Source: an uncultured Collinsella sp. (lineage in GTDB: Bacteria; Actinomycetota; Coriobacteriia; Coriobacteriales; Coriobacteriaceae). Taken from it: a stretch of DNA of 11,121 bases. Of the stretch, positions 1-6,103 are shown one piece after another. The notes beneath the pieces are model-generated. The model was not told the DNA's origin and searched no databases. It saw only the letters and a list, made by a program, of their open reading frames with translations. The DNA is taken from positions 1 through 11,121 of the forward strand of contig CAKUHM010000032.1 in the NCBI GenBank assembly GCA_934655835.1, in the 5' to 3' direction. Each line of letters begins with the position of its first letter. Positions within the stretch are counted from its first letter, which is position 1. The position numbers were made by a program, and so were the translations under genes.

Positions 1-956
1 CGCTTGGTCACCGCGGCGACGGTTGCCGTCTTGACACCGTCAACGTGGCCGTACGCCGTCTCGGCGGCATCTTTGTCGGTAAAGCGCGCCGTCTTGTGCG
101 CGATCTTAAAGCGATCGTCCTCGGCGGCGCCCTGCGCAGCGCCCATGCCGCGAATCTGCCAATAGTCCTCGGGCACAAACGCCATGCGCTCGCGCTCGCG
201 CTCGACCACCAGGGCGAGCGTCGGCGTCTGCACGCGGCCGGCAGAGCGCACGTTGCCAAAGCCGCCAAACTTGGCGAGCGTCAGGTAACGCGTGAGCACC
301 GCGCCCCAGATGAGGTCGATGTGTTGGCGGCTCTCGCCGGCGTCGGCCAGGTTCTGGTCGAGCGAGACGAGGTTGTCGAAGGCCTGCGTGATCTCGGCCT
401 TGGTAAACGAAGAATACTGGGCGCGGGCAACCGGCAGGTCCGGCGCCACCTCGCGCACCTTGTTGAGGGCGTCCGAGCCGATCAACTCGCCCTCGCGGTC
501 GAAGTCCGTGGCGATGATGACGCTGTCGGACTTTTTAGCGAGGTTCTTGAGCGAACGAATGAGCTCCTTCTCGGCCGGCAGCTTAATGACGGGCGCCCAG
601 GTGAGATAAGGCAGGCTCTCGAGTTTCCAGCCCTTAATGGAAATGCCGTCGGCAAGGAACGGCTTGCGCTTGGTGTCGTAGGGCGGACGGGCCAGGCCAT
701 CGGGCATGTCGGCCGGCAGCATCTCGCCGTCCTCGGTCACCGAATACCAGCCCAGCTTTTTATCGAACAGCACGCTGTCGCAAAAATCGGGCGCCAGGAT
801 GTGACCGGCAAGGCCGATGGTCACGCACTCCTCGCCCTTCCACTCAAAACGGTAGATGGCGGTGTTGTACACCTTGTCCTTTTTGGGCTTGCCCGTGGAC
901 AGACGCTCGGCGATCTGACGCGCGGCGTCGTTTTTCTCGGCGATGATGAGCTTCAA
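1..956 (-). CDS. topA: Type IA DNA topoisomerase, archaeal TopA-like (N-terminal part; runs off left edge)
   Basis: This enzyme breaks and rejoins one DNA strand to relax negative supercoils. 318 residues are visible. The N-terminus MKLIIAEKNDAARQIAERLS and the acidic triad of ATDFDREGELIG (D151, D153, E155) form the TOPRIM metal site, with E7 as the partner glutamate. SAGRVQTPTL (238-247) is the conserved type IA block. The catalytic tyrosine (in a GLxxYxRTD-type motif) would lie beyond the edge and is not seen. The opening residues and overall order look more like archaeal topoisomerase I than E. coli TopA; this is from memory of the families. TTG at 956-954 is chosen as the start because an in-frame TAG lies at 968-966, AGGAG sits 6 nt upstream (967-963), and the first in-frame ATG is only at residue 79. 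The gene starts 54 nt after hypB on the same strand and may be its operon partner. Topoisomerase III (TopB) is the alternative name. Confidence 0.88.
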   Translation of the reverse strand, partial: MKLIIAEKNDAARQIAERLSTGKPKKDKVYNTAIYRFEWKGEECVTIGLAGHILAPDFCDSVLFDKKLGWYSVTEDGEMLPADMPDGLARPPYDTKRKPFLADGISIKGWKLESLPYLTWAPVIKLPAEKELIRSLKNLAKKSDSVIIATDFDREGELIGSDALNKVREVAPDLPVARAQYSSFTKAEITQAFDNLVSLDQNLADAGESRQHIDLIWGAVLTRYLTLAKFGGFGNVRSAGRVQTPTLALVVERERERMAFVPEDYWQIRGMGAAQGAAEDDRFKIAHKTARFTDKDAAETAYGHVDGVKTATVAAVTK

Positions 957-962
957 AAGAGG

Positions 963-967
963 CTCCT
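963..967 (-). promoter_or_regulatory. Ribosome binding site deciding the TTG start of the topoisomerase
   Basis: AGGAG on the minus strand lies 6 nt before TTG at 956. An in-frame stop (TAG, 968-966) overlaps this site, so no longer reading frame is possible. The non-ATG start is therefore well supported. Confidence 0.8.
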
Positions 968-1010
968 ATCTCGTATCTCTGCGGCTACGCCCGCCCGTAT
1001 GGCGGCCGAC

Positions 1011-1694
1011 TTACGCCCTTGCTTGCTCGATCTGCCCGATGAGCCAATCGCACCAGGCATCCATGCCCTCGCCCTTGCGCGCGCTCACGGCAAACCGCGG
1101 CGCCTGCGGATTGAGGTCATCGAGTGTCTTAGTATACCTATCCATGTCAAAATCGAAAGCCGGAGCCACGTCGACCTTGTTGAGCAGCTGCGCGCCGGCG
1201 TGTTGGAAGATGCCCGGGTACTTGATGGGCTTGTCGTCGCCCTCGGGCACCGAGAGAATCATGATGGACAGGTTCTCGCCCAGGTCAAAGTCGACCGGGC
1301 AGACCAGGTTGCCCACGTTTTCGATAAAGATGACGTCGATGTTCTCCAGACCCACAGCCTGGTCGAAGGCGTCGACGGCCTCCATGATCATGTTGCCCTC
1401 GAGGTGGCACAGGCCGCCCGTGTTGATCTGGATGGCGGGCATGCCGGCTTCCTTCATGGTGATGGCGTCGACATCCGAGGCGATATCGCCCTCGATGACA
1501 GCACAGCGCAGGCCCGCCTTGTCGCGCAGGCGCTCGTTAGTGCCCAGAATCGTGGTGGTCTTGCCCGAGCCGGGGCTCGATAGCACGTTGATCACGTAGG
1601 TGTTTGTCTCTGTGAATCGCTGGCGTAGCTGATCTGCCAGGCGCTCATTGCGCGACAGAATCGGCGACGCGATATCAATCGTTTTCTCAGCCAT
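1011..1694 (-). CDS. hypB: Hydrogenase nickel incorporation GTPase HypB
   Basis: HypB is a SIMIBI-class GTPase that, with HypA, loads nickel into the large subunit of [NiFe]-hydrogenase in the cytoplasm. In some bacteria it also serves urease. The 227 residues carry a P-loop SSPGSGKTT (39-47), EGDIASDVDA (68-77) in switch I, the metal site C96-H97 (GGLCHLEG) with C132 (ENVGNLVCP), the G3-like IENVGN, and the guanine-specificity motif NKVD near residue 172. The protein lacks the N-terminal CxxCGC nickel site and the histidine-rich stretch found in some HypB proteins, so it is the short form without nickel storage. ATG at 1694 has AAGGAG 8 nt upstream. It follows hypA after a 55-nt gap and precedes the topoisomerase by 54 nt. 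No hypC, D, E or F is in the window. Confidence 0.95.
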   Translation of the reverse strand: MAEKTIDIASPILSRNERLADQLRQRFTETNTYVINVLSSPGSGKTTTILGTNERLRDKAGLRCAVIEGDIASDVDAITMKEAGMPAIQINTGGLCHLEGNMIMEAVDAFDQAVGLENIDVIFIENVGNLVCPVDFDLGENLSIMILSVPEGDDKPIKYPGIFQHAGAQLLNKVDVAPAFDFDMDRYTKTLDDLNPQAPRFAVSARKGEGMDAWCDWLIGQIEQARA

Positions 1695-1749
1695 ACTCGG
1701 CGCTCCTTACTTTTGCCCCTTTATACCCCATCACCAGATGGCTAGCGGG

Positions 1750-2106
1750 CTAATCGTCGGGGGTTTCGATTTCGATACTTGCGATATCGAGCTCGCGGCC
1801 GTGCAGTAGGCGCACGTTGGCGCCGCCGCACTGTGGACAGCGACAATGGAAGCGGTCGTGGTCGAAAACCTCGCCGCAGTCCAGACACTCGCTTTGTGGA
1901 TGGACCTCCTCCACGGCAAGCTCGCAGCCTCGCGTGAGCGGGTCCTCGTCGCGAAATGTCTCCCACGCAAAGTCGAGCGCCTCGCGCACGACCTCGGTCA
2001 TATCCCCGATACGCAGCGTTACCAAAACGGCGCGCGAGGCCCCCGCCCCACGCGCCGCGCGAATCACTGTATCGAGTATGCCGTTGACAATGCCAACCTC
2101 GTGCAT
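1750..2106 (-). CDS. hypA: Hydrogenase maturation nickel metallochaperone HypA
   Basis: HypA is a small zinc- and nickel-binding chaperone that hands Ni(II) to the hydrogenase large subunit with HypB. It is 118 residues, the usual length. The N-terminal MHE contains the nickel-binding H2 and E3. The zinc ribbon uses C74-x2-C77 and C90-x2-C93 (CLDCG and CPQCG). An extra cysteine, C88, lies just before the second pair. The start is fixed by MHE, which must be N-terminal, and by GAGGAG 9 nt upstream inside the end of tatC. The ATG lies only 6 nt after the tatC stop, so the two are probably co-transcribed and translationally linked. hypB follows. Confidence 0.95.
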   Translation of the reverse strand: MHEVGIVNGILDTVIRAARGAGASRAVLVTLRIGDMTEVVREALDFAWETFRDEDPLTRGCELAVEEVHPQSECLDCGEVFDHDRFHCRCPQCGGANVRLLHGRELDIASIEIETPDD

Positions 2107-2112
2107 ACCGAT

Positions 2113-2904
2113 TTACTCCTCGTCGTCCTCGTCGTCCGAGAACAGGTCCAGACGGCTCACGAACAGGCCCTCCTTGCCCTCGCGCGCGGTAATGACCACG
2201 CGAGCGATGGCGAGCGAAATCTCGTAGAGCGAGAGCAGGGCGCCATACATGAGACCCAGCGTAACGGGCGAGCCGTCGGGCGTAATCACAGCCGAACCCA
2301 CGAGCAGGCCTACGTACACGTAGCGCCAGGCGCTGCGGAAGGCCGCATAGGACACGATGTGGAAAACGGACAGGTAGAAGATGATGAGCGGCAGCTCAAA
2401 CGCCACACCAAAGCCGATCATAAAGAGCAGCTCCATGTTGACGTAGTTCTCCAGATCGGGCAGCGCCGTAGCGACAGCCGAGGTCTCGCCGATGAGCCAC
2501 TCAAAGCCCGCCGGGATGATGATGAAGTAGCAGAAGATGGCACCCAGGAAGAACAGCACCGTCGAGGCGAGCACCGTGGGCACAACCCACTTGCGCTCGT
2601 TGGGGCGCAGTGCCGGCAGGAAAAATGCCAGGATCTGCCAGATGATCATGGGCGTGCACATGACCACGGCCATCTTGATGGCAAGCGAGAAGCGCAGGCC
2701 AAAGCCGCCGAGCGTGGTGGTGATGTAAAACTTACCGTCCGGCACAAAGGAGCGGATGGGGTCTTCCAGGATGTCGAGAACCACGGGCGTGGCGAAATAC
2801 AGCACGATAGCGGCGGCAAACACCGATACGACCACGATGGTCAGGCGGCGACGGAGCTCGCCCAGGTGATCGAAGAGCGGCATGCGCGCAGGTCCGATAG
2901 GCAT
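2113..2904 (-). CDS. tatC: Sec-independent (twin-arginine) protein translocase TatC
   Basis: TatC is the multi-spanning membrane receptor that binds twin-arginine signal peptides and recruits TatA to export folded proteins. The 263 residues match the family size, with about six hydrophobic segments. Conserved blocks visible are MPLFDHLGELRRRL (8-21), FFLPALRPNER (94-104, including E103) and FGVAFELP (165-172, including E170). The C-terminus is a charged acidic tail (DDEDDEE). ATG at 2904 shares one base with the TAA of the upstream tatA/B gene (TAATG), typical of translational coupling. M8 is a possible shorter start because homologues often begin there, but the coupling favours M1. hypA follows 6 nt downstream. 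Confidence 0.95.
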   Translation of the reverse strand: MPIGPARMPLFDHLGELRRRLTIVVVSVFAAAIVLYFATPVVLDILEDPIRSFVPDGKFYITTTLGGFGLRFSLAIKMAVVMCTPMIIWQILAFFLPALRPNERKWVVPTVLASTVLFFLGAIFCYFIIIPAGFEWLIGETSAVATALPDLENYVNMELLFMIGFGVAFELPLIIFYLSVFHIVSYAAFRSAWRYVYVGLLVGSAVITPDGSPVTLGLMYGALLSLYEISLAIARVVITAREGKEGLFVSRLDLFSDDEDDEE

Positions 2905-3494
2905 TACTCATCGCCTCCCTTCGGGGCGTCGGCGGCAGCGGCGTCGTCCTCGGCCTCGAGCTCGCGAGCGAGCTGGTCGACGACGGCCTTGCGCTTGCGG
3001 GGACGACGGGCGTAGAGGTCAGCCGTCGTGGGCTCTGCCGGCTCGGGCTCGGACTCCGGCTCTGCAGCAGGCTCGGGCTCGACGACAGGCTCGGCGGCAG
3101 CGGCAGGCTCGGCGCTCTCGGCCTCGGACTCCTCAGCAGCACCCTCGCCCTCGGCGGCAGCCTCGCTCGCGGCCTTCTCGGCAGCAAGACGAGCGCGACG
3201 CTCGGCAAAGGTCTCCTTCTTGGCGGGCGCTGCCGTCTCGGCGGCATCCTCGTCCGCATCGGAATCGTCGTCGGTCGCAGCAGCCTTCTTGGGCTTGACC
3301 GGGGCCGACGCGGCCTCGCTCACCGGATCGATAATCTCGGACTGAACAACGGCCGTCATCTTTTCCTGCGTCTCGCGGAACTGACGGATGGCACGGCCGA
3401 TCGTGCGGCCCATCTGCGGGAGCTTATCCGGGCCAAACAGCAAAAAGCCGAAGACCACGATGATCGCGAGCTCACCCTCTCCAATACCAAACAC
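2904..3494 (-). CDS. tatA: Twin-arginine translocase TatA/TatB family subunit
   Basis: TatA/B proteins have one N-terminal membrane helix, an amphipathic helix and a soluble tail. TatA forms the export pore and TatB helps TatC bind the signal. The visible start (V/M)FGIGEGELAIIVVFGFLL has a polar E8, the FGPDKLP hinge (20-26) and the amphipathic stretch GRTIGRAIRQFRE. E8 is TatB-like (E. coli TatA has Q8), so the subtype is left open. GTG at 3494 is the start: GGAGG lies 5 nt upstream (3504-3500) and the protein then opens with the family's FGIG. A longer frame from ATG 3539 adds 15 residues with no ribosome site. The product has 196 residues, of which roughly the last 140 are a low-complexity Ala/Glu/Pro tail, longer than usual. 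The stop overlaps the tatC start. Confidence 0.9.
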   Translation of the reverse strand: MFGIGEGELAIIVVFGFLLFGPDKLPQMGRTIGRAIRQFRETQEKMTAVVQSEIIDPVSEAASAPVKPKKAAATDDDSDADEDAAETAAPAKKETFAERRARLAAEKAASEAAAEGEGAAEESEAESAEPAAAAEPVVEPEPAAEPESEPEPAEPTTADLYARRPRKRKAVVDQLARELEAEDDAAAADAPKGGDE

Positions 3495-3569
3495 ACATAC
3501 CTCCAAGGCTCGATGTGAGTCGAGCCCGCACCGCGCCATTCGGCCGGAACTCGTCTATTCATTCGGTCA

Positions 3570-3575
3570 AGTATA
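3570..3575 (-). promoter_or_regulatory. Candidate -10 element for the tat-hyp unit
   Basis: TATACT on the minus strand lies 75 nt upstream of the tatA/B GTG. No good -35 hexamer is seen at 16-18 bp; the -35 and spacer region is instead filled by an inverted repeat (3576-3603). Placement is by eye only. Confidence 0.35.
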
Positions 3576-3603
3576 GCGCCCGGACGCCAAAACGTCCGAG
3601 CGC
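3576..3603. repeat. Inverted repeat abutting the candidate tat promoter
   Basis: Arms GCGC-C-CGGACG and CGTCCG-A-GCGC surround a 6-nt loop (CCAAAA), giving ten pairs with one mismatch. On the minus strand it lies about 45 nt after the stop of the STAS gene and directly before TATACT of the tat unit. There is no T-tract on either strand, so it is a weak terminator at best and could equally be an operator. Confidence 0.5.
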
Positions 3604-3647
3604 ATCACAAACATATGCCAAACGGCACGCCCTTTTGGGGGCAAAGA

Positions 3648-3962
3648 TTATGCAGCGGTGATCGAAATCTCCTGGTCGACACCCAACAGCTGGACCACGC
3701 GCATCACCGGGGGCTGCACATTGGTGCAGCTAAAGCGCTTGCCGTGGTCGACCGCGTGGTGCGCGGCGCCCACGAGCACGCCAATGCCCGTCGAATCGAT
3801 GTAGCTCACCTGGGCAAAATCGAGCTCAACGGCCTCAGTGGGCTGCTCGAGCGCCAGGTCGATGGCATTGCGCAGGCTATCGGCGTTAGAGATATCGATC
3901 TCACCGGTCACCTTAATGGTGTAGAGCTCTGGCGTGGGGTTGGTGGAAATACCCAAATCCAT
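3648..3962 (-). CDS. STAS-domain anti-sigma-factor antagonist (SpoIIAA/RsbV-like)
   Basis: Proteins of this family bind an anti-sigma kinase and free a sigma factor when unphosphorylated. The 104 residues are a single STAS domain. TGEIDISNADSLRNAI (19-34) is the typical beta-alpha opening, and YIDSTGIGVLVG (54-65) contains the phosphorylation-site serine, S57, followed by T58. ATG at 3962 has AAGGAG 7 nt upstream. The gene lies 51 nt after the aminotransferase on the same strand, so the two may share a transcript. No anti-sigma kinase, phosphatase or sigma factor is adjacent, so the partner must be encoded elsewhere. Family membership is secure; the process controlled cannot be told from the sequence. 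Confidence 0.9.
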   Translation of the reverse strand: MDLGISTNPTPELYTIKVTGEIDISNADSLRNAIDLALEQPTEAVELDFAQVSYIDSTGIGVLVGAAHHAVDHGKRFSCTNVQPPVMRVVQLLGVDQEISITAA

Positions 3963-4013
3963 GTATACGCTCCTTTACGTATCGAAAGTGCGGATAGTAC
4001 GGGAAGCCGCGCG

Positions 4014-5318
4014 TTAGGCGCGCTCGGCACGCGCAAGCTCGGCAGCGACAAGCTTAACGGCCAGCACCAGTACATCGAGCGCGGCCTCCAGGTCCTCGAC
4101 CGTGGGATAGCTCGGCGCGATGCGGATGTTGGTGTCGCGCGGATCCTTGCCATAAGGCCAGGTGGCACCAGCCGGCGTGAGCTTGACACCCAGGTCGGCA
4201 CAAAGCGCAGCGACCTTTTGGGCCGAGCCCTCGGGACCATCAAAGCTCACAAAGTAGCCGCCGCGGGGATGCGTCCAAGTGGCGCAACCCGTATCGCCCA
4301 AGCCCTCGGTGAGCTTGCGCTCGACGGCCTCAAAGCGCGGGCGCAAAAACTCGGCATGCTTTTTCATGTGTTCCTTGACCGCCTCGATGGTGGGGAGGAA
4401 GCGCACGTGACGCAGCTGGTTGAGCTTGTCGGCGCTGATGAGGCCGGCCTTCAGGCGCTTGGAGAACTCCGCGATAACCGCGGGGCTCGCACCGATAAAG
4501 CCGATGCCGGCGCCCGGGAAGGTGATCTTGGACGTCGAGGCAAAGGCCACCACGCGATCCTCGGTGCCCGCCGCGCGAGCGAGGTCAAAGATGTTTGCGA
4601 GCTCGTCGGTCTCGTCGTACAGGTCGTGCACGCAGTAGGCGTTGTCCCAGAAGATGCGAAAATCGGGCGCGGCCGTGGGCATCTCGACCAGGCGACGCAC
4701 GGTGTCCTCGCTAAAGGTGATGCCCGTGGGGTTGGAATACTTGGGCACGCACCAGATGCCCTTGATAGAGTCGTCGGCAGCAACCAGGCGCTCGACCTCG
4801 TCCATGTCGGGACCGTTGTCGGTCATCGCGACGGGGACGTTCTCGATGCCCAGGTCGGCGGTGATACCAAAGTGGCGGTCGTAGCCGGGAACGGGGCACA
4901 GGAACTTGACCTTCTTGCCATCGTGGGCAGCCTCGTAGGCATCCCAGGGCTCGCTGCCGCACGAACCGCAGCGCCAGAACATGCCGGCGATATCGTGCTC
5001 GATCAAAAGGCTCGACGAACCCAGCACGAGCGTCTGCTCGGCGGGGCAGCCCAGGAACTCCCCTGCCAGCTTGCGTGCCGAGGGAATGCCCTCAAAGCAG
5101 CCGTAGTTGGAGCAGTCGACGTTGCCGTCGTGCAGATCGGCGTCGGCGTTGAGGATATCGAGCATGGGGCGCGAGATGTCCACCTGGGAGGGCGACGGCT
5201 TGCCGCGGGCCATGTCGAGCGCCAGGCCCTTGGCCTTGACCTCGGCGACCTCGGCTTTGAGCGCCTCGATGGCGGCATCGAGTTCGGTGGTTTCCATCTT
5301 CTGGTAGATCGTCTGCAT
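4014..5318 (-). CDS. PLP-dependent aminotransferase, probable aspartate aminotransferase (subgroup Ic)
   Basis: A fold-type I aminotransferase of 434 residues. PKYSNPTG (192-199) holds the cofactor-contacting N196. FWDNAYCVHD (223-232) has D225, which pairs with the pyridine nitrogen, and Y228. STSKITFPGAG (261-271) carries K264, the Schiff-base lysine. NIRIAPSYPT near residue 405 holds the arginine that binds the substrate carboxylate. The pattern (LDMARGKPS, NYGCFEG, FLCPVPGYDRHF) resembles the actinobacterial aspartate aminotransferase group Ic, so L-aspartate plus 2-oxoglutarate is the likely reaction; substrate choice is inferred. The N-terminal helix (9-30) is lysine/glutamate-rich. ATG 5318 is preferred because AAAGG lies 8 nt upstream; M8 (5297) lacks a site. 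A candidate promoter with a nested inverted repeat lies at 5355-5368. The STAS gene follows after 51 nt. Confidence 0.9.
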   Translation of the reverse strand: MQTIYQKMETTELDAAIEALKAEVAEVKAKGLALDMARGKPSPSQVDISRPMLDILNADADLHDGNVDCSNYGCFEGIPSARKLAGEFLGCPAEQTLVLGSSSLLIEHDIAGMFWRCGSCGSEPWDAYEAAHDGKKVKFLCPVPGYDRHFGITADLGIENVPVAMTDNGPDMDEVERLVAADDSIKGIWCVPKYSNPTGITFSEDTVRRLVEMPTAAPDFRIFWDNAYCVHDLYDETDELANIFDLARAAGTEDRVVAFASTSKITFPGAGIGFIGASPAVIAEFSKRLKAGLISADKLNQLRHVRFLPTIEAVKEHMKKHAEFLRPRFEAVERKLTEGLGDTGCATWTHPRGGYFVSFDGPEGSAQKVAALCADLGVKLTPAGATWPYGKDPRDTNIRIAPSYPTVEDLEAALDVLVLAVKLVAAELARAERA

Positions 5319-5354
5319 GGGTGCGACCTTTCGCGAAGCGGTACGTTGCAGTTC

Positions 5355-5368
5355 GTCTAAGTATAGAC
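5355..5368 (-). promoter_or_regulatory. Candidate -10 of the aminotransferase inside a 5-4-5 inverted repeat
   Basis: The minus strand reads GTCTA-TACT-TAGAC, a perfect inverted repeat with a 4-nt centre. TATACT (5365-5360), a good -10 hexamer, lies inside it, about 41 nt before the ATG. No convincing -35 is seen. The arrangement would suit a repressor that covers the -10 site. Confidence 0.4.
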
Positions 5369-5477
5369 CGCCACCGCCGCAACGTTATGAAGCCGTGATA
5401 GATTAAGTCCATCGCAATGAATTACGACATCGCCGCGTGCGTCCCACATGGCGGCGCGGTTCGCCCAAGGAGGCACT

Positions 5478-5732
5478 ATGGAGTACGGCTCGTTTCAGGC
5501 CGAGGAATTCGGTGACCTGCAGCGCTTGGTCGACGGACTGTTTTACGACCGCCACGCCATCGACCGCCTGGATCTGATTGTGCAGGCCGAGATCTTGGAC
5601 CTGGCGCCCGACCTCATGGAGATCGTCAACCTGTTGCCGCCCGGCTACTACGATCGCCAGTCACTTTGCAACCAGCTCAACTCGGCCTTGGCCGCCCACG
5701 GCTGGGGCGCCGTCTACGGAACGGTGGAATAG
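5478..5732 (+). CDS. Hypothetical 84-residue acidic protein
   Basis: I do not recognise this protein. It is 84 residues, acidic and leucine-rich, with no signal peptide, membrane segment or cysteine motif. It opens MEYGSFQAEEFGDLQRLVDG, continues with a probable helix (LDLIVQAEILDLAPDLMEIV), then LLPPGYYDR and a second helix (SLCNQLNSALAAHGWG). Start ATG 5478 is set by AAGGAGG at 5467-5473, 4 nt upstream; an in-frame ATG at 5448 has no ribosome site. Coding-like composition, a strong ribosome site and a clean stop support it as real. It is the only plus-strand gene in the left 10 kb, lies divergent from the aminotransferase and converges on nhaA across an inverted-repeat segment. A small cytoplasmic partner protein is possible, but no function can be assigned. 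Confidence 0.75.
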   Translation: MEYGSFQAEEFGDLQRLVDGLFYDRHAIDRLDLIVQAEILDLAPDLMEIVNLLPPGYYDRQSLCNQLNSALAAHGWGAVYGTVE

Positions 5733-5789
5733 GCCTCGATGCCCGTCATCTAACCCATTTCCCGGCTCTGGCGAGGTCCGTTCTAGGTG

Positions 5790-6023
5790 CTGTGGTCAAA
5801 AAAGGGCAAATATGAGTACTGTTATCTTTTTAGTAACAGCGATTTTTGGTTAAAACCGACAAACTGGGGCCCGAAACTCCTTATTCACCGTCAACCGGCG
5901 CTTAATTGAAAGCCGATGACCGCTTATTAACGTACAGTATTTACAGATTTGTTCATTATTTTTCGCACGTAAAATGAAACGCCGTTTGTGACAGTACTCA
6001 CAAACGGCGTTTTTTGACCACAG
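5790..6023. repeat. Inverted-repeat-bounded 234-bp element (MITE-like)
   Basis: The left arm (5790-5824) begins CTGTGGTCAAAAAA and, after nine unmatched bases, has TGAGTACTGT. The right arm (6023-5989, read on the minus strand) has the same two blocks at identical spacing. Fourteen outer bases and ten inner bases match exactly. Inside are a small hairpin (CTGTTA/TAACAG, 5819-5824 with 5834-5839) and a strong terminator (5977-6015). No target-site duplication is obvious outside the arms. It could be a miniature non-autonomous element, or a repeated intergenic element that supplies terminators between convergent genes. The copy number in the genome cannot be seen here. Confidence 0.6.
5977..6015 (+). 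terminator. Strong intrinsic terminator, possibly bidirectional
   Basis: A perfect 15-bp stem (5977-5991 with 5998-6012; arms AAACGCCGTTTGTGA and its complement) with a 6-nt loop CAGTAC runs into six Ts (6010-6015). It would end the plus-strand transcript of the 84-residue protein. On the minus strand the stem is followed by TCATTTTACG, a weaker U-tract, so it could also end nhaA. It forms the right arm of the inverted-repeat element. Confidence 0.85.
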
Positions 6024-6103
6024 GGGTTTCCGGCGGATACCAAACACTGCTCTAAACCGCATTTGCACGCGCTCGAGTCGGTGCCAAACCTAGTTTTGCG
6101 CTC

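Larger units (their letters stand above)
5733..6103. other. 371-bp gap between convergent genes
   Basis: This is A+T-richer than the genes around it. Bases 5733-5789 show nothing. Bases 5790-6023 form an inverted-repeat-bounded segment with a terminator in its right end (separate entries). Bases 6024-6103 lead to the nhaA stop and show nothing. I found no convincing coding frame here. Confidence 0.8.

Noticed and set aside
970..1010. Small CCGCC/GGCGG hairpin between hypB and the topoisomerase
   Set aside because: Five base pairs with no T-tract are common in GC-rich DNA.
45..1583. Long plus-strand open frame of 512 codons opposite the topoisomerase and hypB
   Set aside because: It is antisense to two well-supported genes. 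Long antisense frames are expected in GC-rich coding DNA, and the product is low in recognisable motifs.
1846..3015. Plus-strand open frame of 389 codons opposite tatC and hypA
   Set aside because: It is a mirror of real genes, with highly charged His/Asp/Arg-rich composition and no ribosome site.
3615..5360. Plus-strand open frame of 581 codons opposite the STAS and aminotransferase genes
   Set aside because: It spans two clear minus-strand genes and their gap. It is a compositional shadow.
5850..6068. Minus-strand 72-codon frame with two CxxC pairs (CEYC, CKYC) resembling a zinc ribbon
   Set aside because: It lies mostly inside the inverted-repeat element. The first pair comes from the terminator hairpin sequence, and there is no ribosome site. 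Chance is more likely, though conservation in other copies would reopen it.
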